This document shows, in pieces, positions 45,684-56,510 of a stretch of 64,000 bases of DNA. The DNA comes from Chromatiales bacterium (GTDB lineage Bacteria > Pseudomonadota > Gammaproteobacteria > JAGRGH01). The notes below the pieces were generated by a model, which searched no databases, was not told where the DNA came from, and saw only the letters and a program-made list of their open reading frames with translations. A program made the translations under genes and the position numbers. The DNA is taken from contig JAGRGH010000040.1 in the NCBI GenBank assembly GCA_020445605.1, positions 62,001 through 126,000 on the forward strand, given 5' to 3'. Numbering within the stretch: position 1 is the stretch's first letter; the number at the start of each line of letters is the position of its first letter.

Positions 45684-46946
45684 ATGAGCTGGATTGTGAC
45701 GATCGTCGTCGCACTGTTGAGCGGCGCCCTGGGGCTCGCGGTCGCGGGCTATGTCGCCGCGGCCTGGGCGAACTGGTACCACGTCTCGAACTTTGAGGGC
45801 GCCTCGGGCTATCTGGTCGTCGGCATCGGTTTGCTCGGCGGTGTCGCCGGCATCGTCATCGGGGTGCTCGTAAGCCGTTATCTCGGCGGCCCCGGCTCGG
45901 CGGGGTTCCTCAAGGCCGGCCTGATTTCGCTCGCCTGCATCGCATCGATCGGCGGAATCGCCGCCGTGATCGGACGCATGGGCGCGGACATTGCACCCGA
46001 GCAGGACGGCCAGACGCTGACGCTCGAGGTCGAGCTTCGTTTCCCGGCCGGTGAGCGCCCGGACGCCGACGCCGACTGGCGTTTCGAACTCGCCTCGGTC
46101 GAAGGCGGCCGCCAGCGCGCGAAGCAGGAAGGCGGCGTGCGAATGGACGCGGTCCGTGAAGAAGCCGGACGCTGGATCATGCCCGCCGGCGTTTACCTGT
46201 TCACGCAGCGCGGCCAGCGCGTCATCCGGTTGGCCAAGGGGCTCGAAGGCTATGCCGCCTTTGGCATGCCGACAACGAGCGGTCCGGTGCGGGCCGGCGA
46301 CGCCTGGAGCGAGTGGTTGCCGCCACGCCAGCAGGACGGCAGCGCCTGGCCCGACAGCAAGATGTCGTACCGCTATCGCTATCAACTGAATGCGCCGCCG
46401 AAGCCGGCGCCCGACCCGCGCATTGCCGAGGCCGACGCGTTCGTGGCGCTGAGACCCGACGACCCCGTCGAGCAGTGGATCGCACACATGCCCTACAGCG
46501 CCCCGTTCAAGCGCGTGCAGGCGGTGATGAAGGTCGTCGAGGCCCGCCAGCCCGAGGTCGCGCAACTGATTCGCGCGCCGGACGGGAAACTTCGCGCCGC
46601 CGGTCTGCGCGTGGTCGTCAGTCTGGAGCAGGTCCAGCCCGAGATACGCGACGCAGTCGCGGCCGAGGGTGAAGCGCTCGCGGATGCGCTGCGCGCATTC
46701 AATGCCATGGACGCCAATGACACCGGCTTCATGGATACACAGGTGGCGCTGCGCAGCCGGTTCAATGAGTGGAAGACCGCCTGGTGGGTCGTGATTCACC
46801 GCTTTGAGATTGACGGACGCACACCACTGCAAACCATGCGCGACCTCGCTGAAAAACGCGCAGCCGACACCACGATGGGCGAGATCGTCACCAACGCGCA
46901 GGTTTTGCTCGACGAAATGGACAAGCGCAACAAGCCCGCGAACTGA
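45684..46946 (+). CDS. membrane-anchored protein of unknown function
   Basis: A 420-residue protein with three N-terminal transmembrane segments (IVTIVVALLSGALGLAVAGY, YLVVGIGLLGGVAGIVIGVL, LISLACIASIGGIAAVIG) and a large soluble part after residue 95. The soluble part has a beta-rich section (TLTLEVELRFPAGERPDADA) and a helical C-terminus. No family recognised. GGAGAGG ribosome site. It is followed after 18 bases by another unknown gene and then modABC, all on the same strand. Confidence 0.65.
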   Translation: MSWIVTIVVALLSGALGLAVAGYVAAAWANWYHVSNFEGASGYLVVGIGLLGGVAGIVIGVLVSRYLGGPGSAGFLKAGLISLACIASIGGIAAVIGRMGADIAPEQDGQTLTLEVELRFPAGERPDADADWRFELASVEGGRQRAKQEGGVRMDAVREEAGRWIMPAGVYLFTQRGQRVIRLAKGLEGYAAFGMPTTSGPVRAGDAWSEWLPPRQQDGSAWPDSKMSYRYRYQLNAPPKPAPDPRIAEADAFVALRPDDPVEQWIAHMPYSAPFKRVQAVMKVVEARQPEVAQLIRAPDGKLRAAGLRVVVSLEQVQPEIRDAVAAEGEALADALRAFNAMDANDTGFMDTQVALRSRFNEWKTAWWVVIHRFEIDGRTPLQTMRDLAEKRAADTTMGEIVTNAQVLLDEMDKRNKPAN

Positions 46947-46964
46947 CGCGAATCGAAACGCATC

Positions 46965-47591
46965 ATGCATAACCCCGGCGACCCGCTGGTCGAACGCTTT
47001 GTGCAGAGCATGCGGATCGACTACGAGAAGTGGCACGACGGCACCGGCTATGACATCGGCGCGATCCATGCGGCGACGCCGGTGCAGCGTGCGACGATCG
47101 AGTCCATTCTGCTCGCGCGCGGTGTGAGCGACTGGCGCGATGTCGAGGCGCTGGCCGCAATCGGCAGCGAGCCGGCGCTGACACGGCTGCGCGAGACGCT
47201 CGCGCACGGCGATGACAGCGAACTCGCCACGGCCGTGCTGCGCCATGCGCCGCAACTGGCCGACTCCGACACCCGCACGCGGACGCTGGTTGACGCGCTC
47301 GAGCGCGCGGAGTTCTACGGCGGTCTGAGTCAGGCGCTCGATGAAGTCGAGGTATTTCACCCACAGGCGATACTGAGCGCACTGCTGCGCGGCGCACTTG
47401 ATCGCACGGGCGAGGTGGCCGTGCACTTCGCCGCCATGCTGATGTATCTGCACGGCAAGGCCGAGTCGTCGTTCGACATGGATCAACGGCCATTCTTTCT
47501 GCGCTTCAACACGCCGGAGCGCGCGGCGCGCGAGGCGGTGTTTCGTGAGCTATGCGTGCGGCTGGGAATCGATCCGGCGGCTTACCTGTAG
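46965..47591 (+). CDS. helical protein of unknown function (HEAT-like)
   Basis: A 208-residue cytosolic protein of alternating helices (ATIESILLARGVSDWRDVEA, LAAIGSEPALTRLRETLAHG, PQLADSDTRTRTLVDALERA) that resembles HEAT-type repeats. No catalytic motif. It lies between the membrane protein and modA with short gaps, so all may share a transcript. Confidence 0.6.
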   Translation: MHNPGDPLVERFVQSMRIDYEKWHDGTGYDIGAIHAATPVQRATIESILLARGVSDWRDVEALAAIGSEPALTRLRETLAHGDDSELATAVLRHAPQLADSDTRTRTLVDALERAEFYGGLSQALDEVEVFHPQAILSALLRGALDRTGEVAVHFAAMLMYLHGKAESSFDMDQRPFFLRFNTPERAAREAVFRELCVRLGIDPAAYL

Positions 47592-47614
47592 CGAACGCGG
47601 CGCGCAACGGCACG

Positions 47615-48406
47615 ATGACTGAACAGCGATTGCACAACCTGACGGGGCGCCGCGGCCGGATTCGGTATGTTGCGCTGTGGTTCGCGCTCGTCGGCTTTGT
47701 ATCGGCACCGGGCGGCGCGCAGGCTGCGCAGCTTTTCGTAGCCGTCGCGACGAACTTCAGTGAGCCTGCAAAGGAACTCGGCGCACAATTCGAGCGCGAG
47801 ACCGGTCACACGGTGCGCCTGAGCTTCGGCTCCACCGGTCAGCTCTATGCGCAGATCCGCCAGGGCGCGCCGTTCGAGGTGTACCTCGCCGCCGATCAGG
47901 CGCGTCCACGCCAGGCCATCGCCGACGGTCTTGCCGTCGCCGGCAGCCAGTTCACCTATGCCACCGGTCGGCTGGTGCTGTTCAGCCGCGAGGCCGACCG
48001 CGTTGCGGGCGCATCCAGCCTGCGGGCTGGCGGGTTTCACAGGCTCGCGATCGCGAACCCGCAGACCGCGCCTTACGGTGCCGCGGCGGTTGCAACGCTG
48101 CACGCGCTGGGCGTGTATGACGCCGTCGCACCGCGCATCGTGCAGGGGGCGAACATCGCGCAGGCGTTTCAGTTCGTCGCAACCGGCAATGCCGAACTCG
48201 GCTTCGTGGCGTTGTCGCAGGTCATCCAGCGCACGGATGGATCACGCTGGATCGTGCCGGACTCGCTGCACCCGCCGATCGCGCAGGACGCAGTGCTGTT
48301 GAGTCGCGGCGCAACCAACCCTGCGGCAGGCAGGTTCCTGGATTTTCTGCGCAGTGCGGCCGCCGACGGGATCAAGGCACGCTATGGTTATGACCGTGGC
48401 GACTGA
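47615..48406 (+). CDS. modA: molybdate ABC transporter substrate-binding protein ModA
   Basis: A 263-residue periplasmic protein with a signal peptide ([20 protein letters not shown]) and a class II binding-protein fold. The ligand region starts [20 protein letters not shown] and continues [20 protein letters not shown], where Ser and backbone groups bind the oxyanion. The block [12 protein letters not shown] and later [12 protein letters not shown] are typical of ModA. The ATG at 47615 is chosen because it directly precedes the signal peptide. The next gene, ModB, follows after 14 bases. Confidence 0.92.
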   Translation: MTEQRLHNLTGRRGRIRYVALWFALVGFVSAPGGAQAAQLFVAVATNFSEPAKELGAQFERETGHTVRLSFGSTGQLYAQIRQGAPFEVYLAADQARPRQAIADGLAVAGSQFTYATGRLVLFSREADRVAGASSLRAGGFHRLAIANPQTAPYGAAAVATLHALGVYDAVAPRIVQGANIAQAFQFVATGNAELGFVALSQVIQRTDGSRWIVPDSLHPPIAQDAVLLSRGATNPAAGRFLDFLRSAAADGIKARYGYDRGD

Positions 48407-48420
48407 AGCACACAACCGGC

Positions 48421-49104
48421 ATGGCTGATTCTGGCGCGATCTGGAGCGCCGTCCGGCTGACGATCGCGCTGGCGTCCATCACGACGCTGATCCTGCTCGT
48501 GATCGGCACGCCGATCGCCTGGTGGCTCGCGCGTTCCCGCGCGCGGTGGAAGGAACTGGTGGCAACCATTGTCGCGCTGCCGCTGGTGCTGCCGCCGACC
48601 GTGCTCGGCTTTTATCTGCTGATTGCACTCGGGCCCGACGGACCCGGCGGCTGGATCGCGGGCCTGTTCGGCGGGCGGTCGCTCGCGTTCAGTTTCACCG
48701 GGCTCGTGATCGGCTCGGTGATCTATTCCATGCCCTTCGTCGTGCAGCCGATCCGCAATGCGTTTGAATCCATCGGCGATCGTCCACTCGAAGTGGCGGC
48801 GACGCTGCGCGCGTCACCCTGGGATGCGTTCTGGTCGGTCGCCGTACCGATTGCACGACCGGGATTCCTGACCGCATCGGTACTCGGCTTTGCACACACA
48901 GTTGGCGAATTTGGCGTGGTGCTGATGATCGGCGGCAACATCCCGGGCGAAACACGGGTGCTGTCGATTGCGGTCTTCGATGCCGTCGAGACCCTGCGAT
49001 GGTCGCAGGCCCATTGGCTCGCCGGCGGCATGTTGGTGTTTGCGTTCGTCGTGGTGCTCGCGATGTTCCTGCTCAACAGGCGCGGCGCGCGCATCACACC
49101 ATGA
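48421..49104 (+). CDS. modB: molybdate ABC transporter permease ModB
   Basis: A 227-residue inner-membrane permease with about five helices. The cytoplasmic EAA loop that contacts the ATPase is [20 protein letters not shown]. The family block [20 protein letters not shown] is present (as [20 protein letters not shown]), and [18 protein letters not shown] follows the loop. Overlaps the modC start by 4 bases. Confidence 0.95.
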   Translation: MADSGAIWSAVRLTIALASITTLILLVIGTPIAWWLARSRARWKELVATIVALPLVLPPTVLGFYLLIALGPDGPGGWIAGLFGGRSLAFSFTGLVIGSVIYSMPFVVQPIRNAFESIGDRPLEVAATLRASPWDAFWSVAVPIARPGFLTASVLGFAHTVGEFGVVLMIGGNIPGETRVLSIAVFDAVETLRWSQAHWLAGGMLVFAFVVVLAMFLLNRRGARITP

Positions 49105-50180
49105 ACGGCGCGCAGGCAATCCGTCTGCGTTTCGCCGGAAGCATCGGCAGCTTCAGGCTGGATGCCGAATTCAGCGCACCGATGCACGGCATCACCGCGC
49201 TGTTCGGTCCGTCCGGATGCGGCAAGACCACCGTGCTGCGCTGTATCGCCGGTCTGGCGCGCCTGGGTGGACAACTGCACGTCGGCGGGGAGGTCTGGCA
49301 GGACGACTCCGCCGGCGTGTTTCTGGCAGCGCATCGGCGCCCGATCGGCTACGTGTTTCAGGAAGCAAGCCTGTTCGCGCATCTTCGCGTGCGCGACAAC
49401 CTGGAGTACGGCCTGCGACGCATCGCCGCCGCGGATCGGCGCGTGAGCCTCGGCGACGCCGCGACCCTGCTTGGAATCGACCGGTTGCTCGATCGTGCGC
49501 CGACCGATCTGTCCGGCGGTGAACGCCAGCGCGTGGGGATTGCACGCGCGTTGCTGACCAGTCCGCGACTGTTGCTGATGGATGAGCCCCTTGCCTCGCT
49601 GGATCAGCGCAGCAAGGCCGAGATCCTGCCGTATCTGGAACGACTGCACGCGGAACTCGCGATGCCGGTCATCTACGTGAGTCACGCACCCGACGAGGTC
49701 GCGAGACTGGCCGATCATCTGGTGCTGATGGAAACGGGTCGCGTACGCGCCAGCGGTGCTCTGCGCGAGCTGCGCACCCGACTCGACCTTGCGCGTGACC
49801 TGGGGGCGGAGGCCGACACTGTTATCGAGGCGCAGGTCACCGCGCATGACGAGAGGTTTCATCTGACGCTGCTGGATTTCGCCGGCGGACGCTTCAGCAT
49901 CGCGCGTAACGAACTGCCCGTCGGTCAGCGTGCACGACTGCGGGTGCTGGCGCGCGACGTGAGTCTGACGCTGGAACATCAGACCGGCACGAGCATCCTG
50001 AACATCTTCCCGGCAACCGTCTCCGAACTCGCCGACGATGGTCCGGCGCAGTTGCTCGTACGGCTCGATCTGTGCGGATCGCCCCTGTTGGCGCGGATCA
50101 CACGCAAATCCGCGCATGCGCTCAGTCTGCGCGAAGGCGCCCGCGTCTACGCCCAGGTCAAGACCGCGGCGCTGGTCTGA
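49101..50180 (+). CDS. modC: molybdate ABC transporter ATP-binding protein ModC
   Basis: A 359-residue ATPase: Walker [15 protein letters not shown]-loop [12 protein letters not shown], signature [16 protein letters not shown] and Walker [14 protein letters not shown]. The C-terminal 100 residues form a Mop/TOBE domain ([13 protein letters not shown]) that senses molybdate. The start overlaps modB as ATGA. No modE regulator gene is nearby. Confidence 0.95.
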   Translation: MNGAQAIRLRFAGSIGSFRLDAEFSAPMHGITALFGPSGCGKTTVLRCIAGLARLGGQLHVGGEVWQDDSAGVFLAAHRRPIGYVFQEASLFAHLRVRDNLEYGLRRIAAADRRVSLGDAATLLGIDRLLDRAPTDLSGGERQRVGIARALLTSPRLLLMDEPLASLDQRSKAEILPYLERLHAELAMPVIYVSHAPDEVARLADHLVLMETGRVRASGALRELRTRLDLARDLGAEADTVIEAQVTAHDERFHLTLLDFAGGRFSIARNELPVGQRARLRVLARDVSLTLEHQTGTSILNIFPATVSELADDGPAQLLVRLDLCGSPLLARITRKSAHALSLREGARVYAQVKTAALV

Positions 50181-50189
50181 CGGCGCGGT

Positions 50190-52625
50190 TCAGCTCAACC
50201 GCTTTCTGCTCCGAAGTGCCACAAGGCCGACGACTGCGAGCGTCAGCAGCGAGAGCCAGAGCGTCATAGTGCTCGTCGTGGGCACATCCTTTGGATCAAT
50301 GGTCACGCACTGACCGAGCCGCACGCTCGCTTCAAACGAGAATAGCGCCAGGGCGCCACCCTCGATATAGGCCACCTTGTCGCCCGCCGCATCGATGGAC
50401 GGGGATGATCGGGACGTGTCGCCCGGCGACGAGTACTGGCGAAAAACGCCGGTCGCGAGGTCGTAGCGGATCACGTCATTCTCCGTGCCATGCACGATTC
50501 CAGGCAGATCCGCGTTCGAAAGAAACGCGATCCGGCTTCCGTCCCCATTGATGACCGGGCCGGTATTCTCGCCGCTGGTCGTCTGGGTGATCTGGGTGAC
50601 ACCCGGTCCCGGCACGTTGAAGACGAACACCTCGCGGTTGCCGTCGGCGTTCTGTCCCGTCAGGTCGTCAATGGACGTGGACGCGACCCGGCTGCCATCG
50701 GCATTGATCGCGAGGTCCTGGATATCCGTCGGGTTGCTGGTCAGCTGGGTAAAGGTCGTCGATGCGATGTCGTAGACGAAGATCTCCATGCTGAGGTCCG
50801 GGTTCGTTCCGGACGGGTTGGTGTTGGAGATCATCGCAATGCGTGAACCGTCCCGGCTGATGAACGCCGGCGAGGTGCCGAGTCCGGCCGAGCCGCTGGT
50901 GATCTGTGTGAGGGTGTTGGTGCCGCGATCGAACAGGAACAGCTCAACGCTGTTGTCGGCGTTGAAGCCGGTGAGATCCGCGCTCGACAGGATTGTGATG
51001 CGCATGCCGTCGCCACTGATCGAGGTCGGCGCGGCGAATTGATCGGTCACGGCGCCGGCATCCGTAAGCTGAATGAAGGTCGGCCCGGTCGCGTCGTAGA
51101 CAAACGCCTCCAGACTGCCGTCCGCATTGTTGCCGGCTGGGTCGCCGGTGGATGCAAACATCACCTGGGAACCATCGGTGCTGTTGGCCGCGGCCTGCGG
51201 GACGAAGAATATGAACGATGCTCCATCGGTGACGATGCGCTGCGAAGTCGACAGGCTCGCCACAGGACCCTCATAGAGCTGCAGCCGATTGACCGGCGGC
51301 GGGAACATCTCCAGCACACCGTCAAACGCCAGCCGTAATCCGTCCCCGCTCAGCGACACGGCCGCGAGCAGGTTGGTTGGCGTGTCCGTCAGTGCGACGA
51401 TGCCGCCGCCCATGTGATCGAAGCGCAGTATCTCGGCATTCTGAATCGAACCAAAAAGAAACACGCCCATCGGTGGCATGGCGCTGAAGTCCGCGTCACT
51501 TGCGAAAACGATGTGTTCTCCATCGCCCGAGTATGCGGGGAAATCGTTGCCGAGCAGCAGGTCGCCGGCTGAATCCGTGGCCTGACCGGTCGCGCCCGAG
51601 ATGCTGCTCCAGTAAAAGATCTCCTGGTTCCCGTCGGCGTTGCTGCCGACGAGGTCGCGATCCGAAACAAAGCCCACCCGCGTGCCATCGCCGCTGATGG
51701 TCGGCGCATCGGTTTCGCCGCCCGTGGTCGCGGTGACTTGGGTGAAACCCACGCCGTTCTCCCACAGGAAGATTTCGGTGTTGCCGTCGATGTTGCCGGG
51801 CGGCACCAGGTTGGCGCTGGAGGTAAACACGACGGTGTTGCCCAGGTCGTCCATCTGTGGCGAATCGTTGCTCTCGAAACCGACGGTGCTGGTGACCTGG
51901 GTCGTCAACAGCGTCGCCGTGTGCTGGAAAAACAGTTCCGTGTTGCCGTCCGGATTGCCTCCGGTCAGGTCCGCGGACGAGGTAAACGCGATCGCGGTGC
52001 CGGCCGCGTTGATCGTTGGCGCGCTCGACAGATGGGAACCGGCGACATTCGTGGCCTGTTTGATCGTCCCGGCCCCGATCGCAAGTATGAATATCTCTGC
52101 GTTGCCGTCTGCGTTGGTGCCCAGAAAATCGCCGGTGGAGAAGAACGCGACCGTTGTACCGTCGTCACTGAGCGCCGGGAACCCGTTGATCGATCCCGTG
52201 GTGCTCGTCAGCTGCGTGTGCGATTCGAGCACCGTGTTGTACAGAAAGATCTCGGTGTTACCATCCGGATTGCCACCAGTCGGATTCGCATTCGATGCAT
52301 AGGCCAGGAGCGTGCCATCGGCGGTGAAGGCGTTCTGGGTGCTCGGTGCGGCGATCACGGGCACGACGCCGCCCGTCAGCTGCACGATCTGCGCGGTCAC
52401 GGTGTTATGGAAGAACGCCTGGAAGTCACCGTTCGGATTCCCGCCGGTGAAATCAGCCGTGGAATAGAACACCGTCAGCGTACCGTCCTCGTTGGTGGAC
52501 GGAATGAAACTGAACGGCGTGCTGGCCCTCAGGAGTTCGGTGGAACCGCATTGCTCGAACGGCTCGGCCGCAGGGGCGATGCCGGAAAAGAAAACCAATG
52601 CCGCCGTGGCTAGCGATCGGATCAT
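50190..52625 (-). CDS. exported TolB-like PD40 beta-propeller protein with VPTT-type sorting tail
   Basis: An 811-residue protein with a signal peptide (LATAALVFFSGIAPAAE). More than ten repeats follow, built around NPDGNTEIFLYN, SDDGTTVAFFSTGDF and ISGDGTRVGFVSDRDL, the PD40/WD40-like units of TolB. The end is VPTTSTMTLWLSLLTLAVVG plus LVALRSRKRLS, a CTERM-like sorting tail. It is probably a surface or matrix protein. It is convergent with modC, separated by 9 bases. The 285 bases upstream hold no further gene. Confidence 0.82.
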   Translation of the reverse strand: MIRSLATAALVFFSGIAPAAEPFEQCGSTELLRASTPFSFIPSTNEDGTLTVFYSTADFTGGNPNGDFQAFFHNTVTAQIVQLTGGVVPVIAAPSTQNAFTADGTLLAYASNANPTGGNPDGNTEIFLYNTVLESHTQLTSTTGSINGFPALSDDGTTVAFFSTGDFLGTNADGNAEIFILAIGAGTIKQATNVAGSHLSSAPTINAAGTAIAFTSSADLTGGNPDGNTELFFQHTATLLTTQVTSTVGFESNDSPQMDDLGNTVVFTSSANLVPPGNIDGNTEIFLWENGVGFTQVTATTGGETDAPTISGDGTRVGFVSDRDLVGSNADGNQEIFYWSSISGATGQATDSAGDLLLGNDFPAYSGDGEHIVFASDADFSAMPPMGVFLFGSIQNAEILRFDHMGGGIVALTDTPTNLLAAVSLSGDGLRLAFDGVLEMFPPPVNRLQLYEGPVASLSTSQRIVTDGASFIFFVPQAAANSTDGSQVMFASTGDPAGNNADGSLEAFVYDATGPTFIQLTDAGAVTDQFAAPTSISGDGMRITILSSADLTGFNADNSVELFLFDRGTNTLTQITSGSAGLGTSPAFISRDGSRIAMISNTNPSGTNPDLSMEIFVYDIASTTFTQLTSNPTDIQDLAINADGSRVASTSIDDLTGQNADGNREVFVFNVPGPGVTQITQTTSGENTGPVINGDGSRIAFLSNADLPGIVHGTENDVIRYDLATGVFRQYSSPGDTSRSSPSIDAAGDKVAYIEGGALALFSFEASVRLGQCVTIDPKDVPTTSTMTLWLSLLTLAVVGLVALRSRKRLS

Positions 52626-52910
52626 GTAGCTGACTCCCTGAGCGGTTGACGCTCGTTCTGAATTCCGGTGTGCCGGCTTTTGAGATTATGTCCGGGTCCT
52701 GCGTGCCAAGGCCCGGCAGTCACTGCCCTTGCGTTATATCAGAAAATATCCGGGTTTACGGCGATGAACCCGCCGGTACGGCCTGCTCCACGCCAGGCGA
52801 GGCGGGGACGCCTTCCGGTTCCGGGTGCGGGCGGAGCGAGCTACGATTGCCCCGGCAGGCCGGCGCGTGCCGGACAACGACTCCAGTCCAACCACAAAGA
52901 GCACACGACC

Positions 52911-53045
52911 ATGTCCCTGAATGTCCAGATCGCCCCTCTGCTCGCGCTGGTCGCGGGCATCCTGATTCTCGTGAAACCGCGCCTGCTGAACTATGTGGTC
53001 GCCATCTATCTGATCGCGATCGGAGTGCTCGGTCTGGTGCGTTGA
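52911..53045 (+). CDS. DUF3096-like small membrane protein
   Basis: A 44-residue protein, MSLNVQIAPLLALVAGILIL followed by a PRLLNYVVAIYLIAIG segment, which matches the very short DUF3096 family: two hydrophobic helices around a KPRLLNY turn. Function unknown. Small inner-membrane protein. A hairpin follows right after the stop. Confidence 0.8.
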   Translation: MSLNVQIAPLLALVAGILILVKPRLLNYVVAIYLIAIGVLGLVR

Positions 53046-53046
53046 T

Positions 53047-53081
53047 CGGCCTGCGGTCGGTGCGCGGCCGACCGCAGGCCG
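53047..53081. terminator. long GC hairpin after the small membrane protein gene
   Basis: Perfect 14-bp stem CGGCCTGCGGTCGG / CCGACCGCAGGCCG with a 7-base loop, starting two bases after the stop codon. There is no T run, so it may stabilise or stop transcripts, or act as a boundary. Confidence 0.5.
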
Positions 53082-53106
53082 GTGTCGGCCCATGGGGAAG
53101 GTCTGG

Positions 53107-53180
53107 TCAATCCGTCCCGGATTGCCAGAACAGCAGCACGTTCCTGTGCTGCGGGAAACTCTGAATTGTTCAGAGTCTCC
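53107..53180. repeat. three-hairpin dispersed repeat, copy B
   Basis: About 80 percent identical to 13789-13862 and fully paired here: AATCCG-TCC-CGGATT, GCAGCAC / GTGCTGC and ACTCTGAA-TTG-TTCAGAGT. It directly abuts the stop codon of the small exported-protein gene at 53181. Confidence 0.65.
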
Positions 53181-53432
53181 TTAGCGGAACGAGCAGGCGA
53201 TCGCCGGCGAGGGTGCTGCGCTCGTGCCGGGTTCCCTTGGTTCGCGCGCCACCACGCAGCGTGTGCCATCGGAAAACTGCACCATGCAGACCTGTGCGTC
53301 GCCCTCGAGCTTGGTGCACTCAGAGGTCACCTTGGCGTAGCTGCCGGGCAGGGAGACCTCGGCCGATGCCGGGTGCACCGGCAACGCAGCCAGGGCCATC
53401 GGCAGAAACCGCAGGACGGTTCGTGTTTTCAT
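53181..53432 (-). CDS. small exported protein of unknown function
   Basis: An 83-residue protein with signal peptide (VLRFLPMALAALPVHPASAE) and a short mature part with four Cys (SECTKLEGDAQVCMVQFSDG, TRCVVARE, IACSFR), probably two disulphides. The ATG at 53432 is the only start close to the signal. The P-type ATPase gene lies 29 bases upstream on the same strand. No family recognised. Confidence 0.6.
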   Translation of the reverse strand: MKTRTVLRFLPMALAALPVHPASAEVSLPGSYAKVTSECTKLEGDAQVCMVQFSDGTRCVVAREPREPGTSAAPSPAIACSFR

Positions 53433-53461
53433 CGTGTTGGACCTCGACCGGATGGTCAGTA

Positions 53462-56197
53462 TCAGGTGATGCGGTGCGTTGCGCGTTTTGCCGCGCCGTA
53501 CAGCCAGCCACGGCGAACCAGCGCCTTCTCGATTTCCACGGCCACGAACACGACCGATGATAGTGCCAGACAAAGGGCCAGTTCGGTCGGCGCCAGCGGC
53601 TGTGTTCGCAGCACCGAATTAAACCACGGCAGATAGATCGCCGCGAGCTGGAGCGCGAATGTCGCCAGCACCGCGGCGAGCACCGCAGGGTTCGTAAGAA
53701 TGCCCAGGCTGAACAGCGACTCGCGATCGGAACGGATCGCCAGTACATGTCCCATCTGCGCGAGCGTAATGACGGCGAACACCATGGTCTGCGCGTGTTC
53801 GCTGGCATTTCGAATCGCCCATGCCTGGACCAGCAGACAAAGGCCCGCAATCAGCAGGCCGACCCAGACGATGTGCTGCCACATGCCGTGCGCAAAGATG
53901 TTCTCGCGCGGCGGCCGCGGGGGTCTGCGCATGATGTTGCGTTCCTCCGGCTCGACCGCCAGCGCCAGCCCCGGCAGCCCGTCGGTGACCAGGTTCACCC
54001 AGAGGATGTGAATGGGCAGCAGCGGAATCGGCATGCCGAGAAACGGTGCGAGAAACAGCGTGAACAGCTCGCCCGAGTTGCCGGTCATGATGAACTTGAT
54101 GAACCGGCGGATGTTGTCATAGATGCGCCGCCCTTCGCGTACGGCGGCGACGATGCTGGAGAAGTTGTCATCGAGCAGGATCATGTCGCTGGCCTCGCGC
54201 GCGACATCGGTCCCGCTGCGACCCATGGCGATGCCGATGTCGGCGCGTTTCAGCGCCGGGGCATCGTTGACACCGTCCCCGGTCATCGCGACGAACTCGC
54301 CGCGATCCTGCAGGGCTTCGACGATGCGGATCTTCTGCGCCGGCGCGAGTCGCGCATAGGCATGAACCCGCTCGACCTCGCGTTCGAAACTCGCGCCATC
54401 CATCTGCGCGAGTTCGTGCCCGGTGAGCACGATTGCCTTGTCGTCGATCATGCCCAGACGTTGCGCGATGGCCCTGGCGGTGCCCGGATGGTCGCCGGTG
54501 ATCATGACCGGCGTGATGCCGGCGCTCATGCACAGGCGCACGGCGTCGGCGGCCTCGGCGCGTGGCGGGTCCAGCAGGCCGATCAGCCCCAGAAAGCTCA
54601 GCTCACGTTCGACGTCTTCCGCGGTCAGGTTCTCAACGCGGTCCGCAAACCGCCGACAGGCGATCGCAAGCACGCGCAGGCCATCGTTCGCCATGTGCCG
54701 TGCCACCCGCTCGGCGCCGGAGCGATCGAACGGCTGCTCGCCCCGATCCGTGATCTGCTGACCGCACAGGGCAAACAGCGTCTCGGGTGCACCCTTCGTG
54801 TAGGCGATGGTGCCATCCCGGCCGGCATGCAGCGTGGTCATGCGCCCGCGTTCCGATTCAAACGGGATCTCCCCGGTACGGGGTGTCTCGCGCGACAAGG
54901 TCTCCTTGTGGAATCCGGCATCCTCGGCGGCGCGATACAGCGCGGTCTCGGTCGGATCACCGATCAGCGCGTCGCCGTCGCCGCGCCGGGCATCGTTGTT
55001 CAGCGCCAGCGCATGAAACAGCAGGTCGGTCGCCCGACCGAAACGGGGCTGCGAAAGCGATGCGCCGGTGCGTAATTCGCCGTCCGTGTAGATGGCCTCC
55101 ACGCGCATGCGGTTTTCGGTCAGCGTGCCGGTCTTGTCCGAGCAGATGAAGGTCACCGAGCCGAGCGTTTCGACGGCGGGCAAACGGCGGATCAGTACAT
55201 TGCGGCGAACGAGACGATAGGCGCCCAGCGCGAGCGTCACGGTCACGACCGTCGGCAGCGCCTCCGGTATCGCCGCCACGGCGAGGCTGATCGCCGTCAG
55301 CGCCATGAGTTCGATCGGTTCGCCGCGCAGCACGCCGACCGCGAACATCAGCACGCACAACGCCAGCACCGCCACGGCGATGACGTGGCCGAATCGTGTA
55401 ATGCGTTTCTGCAACGGGGTGAGCGCATCCTGCCCGGTTTCCAGCAGGTTCGCGATGGCGCCGAGTTCGGTTCTCATGCCGGTCGCGACGACCATGCCGC
55501 GCGCACGTCCGTAGGTCACGACCGTACCCTTGAACGCCAGCGAACTGCGTTCGCCAAGCGGCAGTTTCGCTGCCGCGAGCGCCCGTGTGTGCTTTTCCAC
55601 CGGTAGCGACTCGCCGGTCAGCGCGGATTCATCGACCTTGAGCGCGACGGTTTCCACCAGTCGCAGATCCGCCGGAACGATGTTGCCGGCCTCGAGCAGG
55701 ACGACATCGCCGGGCACCAGGTCCGCGGCGGCGACGGTGGCAACACGGTCACTGCGCACGACATTCGCCACCGGGGCCGCGAGCCGCCTGAGCGCGGCCA
55801 CGGCGCGCTCGACGCGATATTCCTGCACGAAGCCGATCACGGCGTTCAGCACCACGAGTGCGAGGATGACGACGGTATCGACCAGATCGCCGATCAGGCC
55901 GGAGACGATCGCCGCCGCGATCAGGATCAGAATCAGCAGATCGGCGAACTGTGCCCCGAGGATGCGCAACGGACCGCGACGGCGGCCTTCACGCAGCGTG
56001 TTGGGTCCGACCTGCGCCAGGCGCAGCCGCGCCTCGTCGACGCCAAGGCCGGATTGCGGGTCCGACCCAAGGTGCCGCGCCACGGCTTCCGCCGTGAGTG
56101 TGGCCCATTCGGCTTCATGGGGTGCACGACCGGCCGCAGCGCGTGTTCGACGCAGCGATGGGTCGTCGCCCGCAGGCGAATGGCTTGGTGCAACCAT
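53462..56197 (-). CDS. P-type cation ATPase (P2-type, Ca2+-like)
   Basis: A 911-residue ATP-driven pump. In order: N-terminal cation ATPase domain, actuator loop with [15 protein letters not shown] (TGES), M4 site [19 protein letters not shown], phosphorylation site [14 protein letters not shown] and nucleotide domain with KGAPETLF. The hinge is [20 protein letters not shown] and about ten TM helices are predicted. IPEALP in M4 and the C-terminal cation domain match SERCA/PMR1-like pumps, so Ca2+ (or Mn2+) is the likely cargo. Genes with this layout protect cells from excess calcium in saline or carbonate-rich settings (inference). Confidence 0.9.
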   Translation of the reverse strand: MVAPSHSPAGDDPSLRRTRAAAGRAPHEAEWATLTAEAVARHLGSDPQSGLGVDEARLRLAQVGPNTLREGRRRGPLRILGAQFADLLILILIAAAIVSGLIGDLVDTVVILALVVLNAVIGFVQEYRVERAVAALRRLAAPVANVVRSDRVATVAAADLVPGDVVLLEAGNIVPADLRLVETVALKVDESALTGESLPVEKHTRALAAAKLPLGERSSLAFKGTVVTYGRARGMVVATGMRTELGAIANLLETGQDALTPLQKRITRFGHVIAVAVLALCVLMFAVGVLRGEPIELMALTAISLAVAAIPEALPTVVTVTLALGAYRLVRRNVLIRRLPAVETLGSVTFICSDKTGTLTENRMRVEAIYTDGELRTGASLSQPRFGRATDLLFHALALNNDARRGDGDALIGDPTETALYRAAEDAGFHKETLSRETPRTGEIPFESERGRMTTLHAGRDGTIAYTKGAPETLFALCGQQITDRGEQPFDRSGAERVARHMANDGLRVLAIACRRFADRVENLTAEDVERELSFLGLIGLLDPPRAEAADAVRLCMSAGITPVMITGDHPGTARAIAQRLGMIDDKAIVLTGHELAQMDGASFEREVERVHAYARLAPAQKIRIVEALQDRGEFVAMTGDGVNDAPALKRADIGIAMGRSGTDVAREASDMILLDDNFSSIVAAVREGRRIYDNIRRFIKFIMTGNSGELFTLFLAPFLGMPIPLLPIHILWVNLVTDGLPGLALAVEPEERNIMRRPPRPPRENIFAHGMWQHIVWVGLLIAGLCLLVQAWAIRNASEHAQTMVFAVITLAQMGHVLAIRSDRESLFSLGILTNPAVLAAVLATFALQLAAIYLPWFNSVLRTQPLAPTELALCLALSSVVFVAVEIEKALVRRGWLYGAAKRATHRIT

Positions 56198-56510
56198 GGC
56201 GGTCTGGCCGGCGGCATGTTGGCTGTCGATGTCCGAACGCCCGGGTCACCGCGCCGCCGCGGAACCGGGGATCGGGCGTAATCCATGCTAGCGCACGAAG
56301 CCCGGATTTATGGAAGCGCAATGGCGTTTACGTGACCCGCGTCAGGCCGGGGTTCGATCCACGCTCTGCACGCAGTCGGCAATCGTGAGCATCCGGTGGC
56401 CGGTTTTTCCCGCGGATCACAGTGACGGCCCGGTTCAGGCCATTGCAGATCGCGAAAACGGCACGTCCCTGTGCCGTCGAGACCAATCATCTGATTCGCG
56501 TGGTGCCGGA
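56198..56510. other. gap between the haloperoxidase and P-type ATPase genes
   Basis: 313 bases without a gene. It should hold the ATPase promoter (minus strand). No sigma-70 box pair stands out, and no intrinsic terminator follows the haloperoxidase stop. Confidence 0.4.

Noticed and set aside
45525-47486. 653-residue open frame on the minus strand
   Set aside because: It is opposite the membrane protein and the HEAT-like protein, which have ribosome sites and transmembrane or helical character; the minus-strand frame is a shadow.
52646-52760. Sigma-54-like promoter for the TolB-like protein
   Set aside because: TTGGCACG is present on the minus strand, but the required TTGC element at the right distance is missing.
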